Source: Streptomyces xanthophaeus
Lineage (GTDB): Bacteria; Actinomycetota; Actinomycetes; Streptomycetales; Streptomycetaceae
Direction: 5' to 3'
Assembly: GCF_030440515.1 (NCBI RefSeq)
Contig: NZ_CP076543.1
Coordinates: 1,178,001 to 1,242,000 of the forward strand
DNA: 64,000 nt
Notes under the pieces: model-generated
Seen by the model: only the letters and a program-made list of their open reading frames with translations
Database searches by the model: none
What the model was told of the DNA's origin: nothing
Position numbers and translations under genes: made by a program
Shown here: one piece after another, positions 61,807 to 64,000 of the stretch
Layout: every line of letters starts with the position of its first letter
How positions within the stretch are numbered: the first letter of the stretch is position 1

Positions 61807-62277
61807 GTGAGCGAGCCCACCATCGAGCCGCTGATCGTCGTCGGCGTGGACGGATCGAACCATTCCAAGGAAGCGCTGCGCTGGGCGGTCGCGCAGGCCG
61901 CGATGACGGGCGGCCGGGTGCACGCCGTCATGGCCTGGGAGTGGAACCGCAATCCGTTCGCCATCAAACCGATGGCCTCCGAGACCGCAGACGCGGAGGC
62001 GGTGACGGCCGAGGAGGCCGCCCGCCGGAAGCTGGCGGACACGGTCGCCGCGGCCGTCGGCGCCTCGCCCGGCGTACCGGTGTTCCGGCGCGTCGAGCAG
62101 GGCTCTCCGGCGCAGGTCCTGGTCGACGCCTCGAAGGAGGCGGACCTGACGGTGGTCGGCACCCGCGGGTACGGGGGCTTCAAGGGCGCGCTGCTGGGGT
62201 CGGTGAGCCAGCAGGTCGTCCAGTACTCCGCCGGCACGGTCGTGATCGTCCGCGAGGGCGCGGACGAGAACGACTGA
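61807..62277 (+). CDS. Universal stress protein, UspA family
   Basis: A 156-residue single-domain Usp protein. PLIVVGVDGSNHSKEALRWA opens the Rossmann-like fold. VVGTRGYGGFKGALLGSVSQ has the G-x2-G-x8-9-G-S/T ATP-binding pattern, so it is an ATP-binding Usp. The GTG has GAGAGGA upstream. It is monocistronic and divergent from the small membrane-protein gene, with a 189-bp gap. Confidence 0.93.
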   Translation: MSEPTIEPLIVVGVDGSNHSKEALRWAVAQAAMTGGRVHAVMAWEWNRNPFAIKPMASETADAEAVTAEEAARRKLADTVAAAVGASPGVPVFRRVEQGSPAQVLVDASKEADLTVVGTRGYGGFKGALLGSVSQQVVQYSAGTVVIVREGADEND

Positions 62278-62355
62278 CGGCCGCCGCCCTCCGGCTGCTC
62301 GTTGCCACCGGCGATGTACCGTGCCGGGGGCCATCGCGACAGGAGGGGGAGCAGC

Positions 62356-62544
62356 GTGAGCAGGAGGCGGTACGTGGCCAGGGGCGTACCCGGGGGTTAC
62401 CGCATCTGGGACAACAAGGGCCGGCGATGGTGGGGCGACCACTACGAGCTCTGCCCCGACGATCTCCTGGTCGAGCTGAACGGCGCTGCCGACCATGTGA
62501 AGATCACCGCTCTTCTCCAGCGGTACAGGGCACAGAAGCGCTGA
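62356..62544 (+). CDS. Small conserved Streptomyces protein
   Basis: A 62-residue protein: SRRRYVARGVPGGYRIWDNK then GRRWWGDHYELCPDDLLVEL. I recall similar ~60-residue proteins as common in Streptomyces genomes, but with no known function. It has a basic N-terminus and Trp-rich centre. The GTG is preceded by AGGAGGGGGAG. It is 78 bp after the UspA gene and may be part of the same stress response. Confidence 0.75.
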   Translation: MSRRRYVARGVPGGYRIWDNKGRRWWGDHYELCPDDLLVELNGAADHVKITALLQRYRAQKR

Positions 62545-62659
62545 GTCATGGTGGCCCCTGCATACCCGTCGCGGGGGGGGGCAACCGAGGGTGTCGGCAG
62601 TGCCGGTGACTCGCGCCACGACGGTTTTCAGGACTGAACCCGCCCTGCGGTTCCCAGGC

Positions 62660-63136
62660 TCAGAGCGCAGAGCCGCCTCCACCGCTGCGGAGGTCTTCTC
62701 GCATGCGGAGGCGCAGTGCGGCGAGGGCATCGTCGTAGCTGCGGCGCCCCGCCAGGTAGGCCGGCTCGGTGACCGATACACCCTCCATCACGAGGTCGCG
62801 GAGGTCACGCAGCCGGCGGAACGCATCTTCGGAGGCATCTACCACCCGGGTAGGTGCCGTGATGGTCATCTGGTACCGCAACCCGATGCACGGTCCGAAC
62901 GCTGCTCGGGCGGTGGCGCGTCGTTCGGGAAACAACATGTCCGGATCCCGGGCCACGTTGCCAGCGGTGTGACGGGCCTCGGAGAGGCATGCCAGGTATT
63001 CCCCGTACAGGTTGCGCCGCGTCTGCGTTTCACGGTCCAGACGCTCGCGCTGCCATCGGCGCCTGTCGAGCAGCACGGCGGAACCTGTGGCGATCGCAGC
63101 GCCGACCATGGTGCTGATCAGGGTGACCCACTCCAT
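62660..63136 (-). CDS. Membrane-anchored helical protein of unknown function
   Basis: A 158-residue protein. One N-terminal helix (EWVTLISTMVGAAIATGSAV, about 1-25), then a charged helical region (DRRRWQRERLDRETQTRRNL) typical of proteins annotated only as hypothetical in Streptomyces. AYGEYLACLSEARHTAGNV-like (YGEYLACLSEARHTAGNVAR) and YDDALAALRLRMREDL form the cytosolic coiled part. It may act as a topological or signalling anchor. The ATG at 63136 has no perfect ribosome site. The upstream in-frame stretch is GC noise. Confidence 0.75.
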   Translation of the reverse strand: MEWVTLISTMVGAAIATGSAVLLDRRRWQRERLDRETQTRRNLYGEYLACLSEARHTAGNVARDPDMLFPERRATARAAFGPCIGLRYQMTITAPTRVVDASEDAFRRLRDLRDLVMEGVSVTEPAYLAGRRSYDDALAALRLRMREDLRSGGGGSAL

Positions 63137-63294
63137 GGTCCGACGGTATCCACGGCCGGGTGCACGCGACCCTCGAATCCCTGACCTCGCACAAATACGT
63201 GAGACGCACGGGGTCTTCGCGTACGCGGAGCCAACTCCCCTGCTGTGCAGCCGTATGACAGACCCTGCGGCCTGGGGCGCTCCGACCCAAACGA

Positions 63295-63939
63295 TCAGGC
63301 AGCCCGTGGCCTGGCCGGCGGGAGGAGTGATTCGTGGTGGTGCCAAACGAGGTAGCGGTCGTCACGCAGCTCTGCCGATCCCCACTCGACCCGCATCACG
63401 CCCTGTTCGACCGAGCAGGCATACGCCACGATGACCAGCCGCAGCTCCGGTGGGAGGAGCGCCACGTCCGGATGGATGTGCTGCTCGTCGAGCTCCTCCA
63501 ATCCGAGGTCGAGTTTCAGTTGCATCGGCTCCGGGCCGTGACGCCGGATCAGGTCCGCCCGGGGGCCGTAGGCCTTGGCGAGGCGCGCGGCAGTGACCGG
63601 GACATCCCTCTTCGCGTAGAGGATCGGCAGGATGGCGTGGCTGCCGATGACCATCACCGTCCTGCCCTGTACGCGTCGGGAGGACGAGCCGTCGAGTGGT
63701 GCCAGGCCGGCGGCAAGCGTCTCGTACTGTGCCGCGTGGAGACCATGGCCGTACGCTTCTTTGGTCTGTGTGCGGACCTGCTCATGAGCGTGGCGAGCCC
63801 TGGCATGGGCTTCCACGAGGCAGGCCGGGATGGTCTTGGCCAGCCGGCTTGCCACGGCTCCGAAGGTCTCTACAGCCCAAGGCGTCACTGGAGTCACTCT
63901 GTGTAGCCCTCCCCCTGCGTTGTAAGAACGCGAGCTCAT
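63295..63939 (-). CDS. Hypothetical protein, helix-rich
   Basis: A 214-residue protein. VTPWAVETFGAVASRLAKTI, then ARARHAHEQVRTQTKEAYGH and an LKLDLGLEELDEQHIHPDVA block with YACSVEQGVMRVEWGSAELR. There are no membrane segments. It resembles proteins I recall as often lying beside XRE-type regulators in actinobacteria, but any partner would be outside the window. Starts are possible at ATG 63939 or, earlier, TTG 63975; neither has a strong ribosome site, so the start is uncertain. The right window edge is 61 bases upstream. Confidence 0.7.
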   Translation of the reverse strand: MSSRSYNAGGGLHRVTPVTPWAVETFGAVASRLAKTIPACLVEAHARARHAHEQVRTQTKEAYGHGLHAAQYETLAAGLAPLDGSSSRRVQGRTVMVIGSHAILPILYAKRDVPVTAARLAKAYGPRADLIRRHGPEPMQLKLDLGLEELDEQHIHPDVALLPPELRLVIVAYACSVEQGVMRVEWGSAELRDDRYLVWHHHESLLPPARPRAA

Positions 63940-64000
63940 CCTGGCCACGGTGAGGGCGCCGGGTGGGACGTGCAAGAGGGCGGGAGGAGGGCACGGGTGC

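Noticed and set aside
63150..63200. T-arm-like TCGAATCC suggesting a tRNA or att site
   Set aside because: No matching acceptor, D or anticodon stems around it on either strand.

Overview
The window is very GC-rich, with Streptomyces-style gene structure: many GTG/TTG starts, AGGAG-type ribosome binding sites, ATGA/GTGA start-stop overlaps and long hairpin terminators. Family content (SpoIIE-type phosphatase with PAS and GAF domains, SigK-like and other ECF sigma factors, PucR regulators, Lipoprotein_15 lipoproteins, secreted tripeptidyl aminopeptidase) points to Streptomyces or a close relative. No rRNA, CRISPR array, phage or obvious biosynthetic cluster is visible.

Layout. 0-8.3 kb: MscS channel, DUF4118 membrane protein, SpoIIE phosphatase, GNAT enzyme, an ECF sigma/anti-sigma pair and a stray histidine-kinase-like ATPase. 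8.3-11.6 kb: secreted proteins, including a glycine-rich adhesin-like one. 11.7-18.5 kb: a molybdenum-themed block, with a DNA-binding molbindin, a PucR regulator divergent from a two-gene xanthine-dehydrogenase-type operon (FAD subunit, then a fused 2Fe-2S/molybdopterin subunit), a small molybdopterin-domain protein and a double-TOBE molbindin. 18.6-21.7 kb: DUF2278 gene and a zinc-type ABC importer. 21.9-26.7 kb: acyl-CoA synthetase and double CaiB-like CoA transferase, divergent from an acyl-CoA dehydrogenase. 26.7-29.3 kb: a decayed patch, with an IS701 end fragment, a decapitated XRE regulator, a small lipoprotein, a broken IS701 copy and a 60-bp TA-flanked palindromic element. 29.3-36.5 kb: GH88-like hydrolase plus MFS exporter, ECF sigma factor, a frameshifted pseudogene, DUF4142 and DUF1996 proteins. 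37.0-43.2 kb: a repeat-bearing regulator divergent from a putative electron-transfer operon (b-type haem membrane protein, NuoF-ferredoxin fusion, two lipoproteins). 43.3-49.5 kb: aminopeptidase, SRPBCC protein, MFS transporter, thioesterase, 2,4-dienoyl-CoA reductase. 50.5-56.9 kb: sugar ABC importer with GH38 alpha-mannosidase. 57.2-64 kb: a tRNA-like element joined to a large gene, VOC proteins, universal stress protein and small regulators.

The most striking object is at 57262-57337. It is a complete 76-nt cloverleaf with anticodon GCA (Cys) and an encoded CCA, placed about 4 nt after the predicted start site of a good housekeeping-type promoter. The last A of its CCA is the A of the ATG of a 623-residue protein of unknown function. 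Its T-loop and D-loop are non-canonical. tRNA 3' maturation and use of that start codon would be mutually exclusive, so this looks like a tRNA-mimic leader, a tRNA-mRNA chimera or a regulatory switch.

All calls are made by reading the sequence; no database search was run. Family names come from recognised motifs. Starts were chosen by ribosome binding site, overlap and family N-termini.
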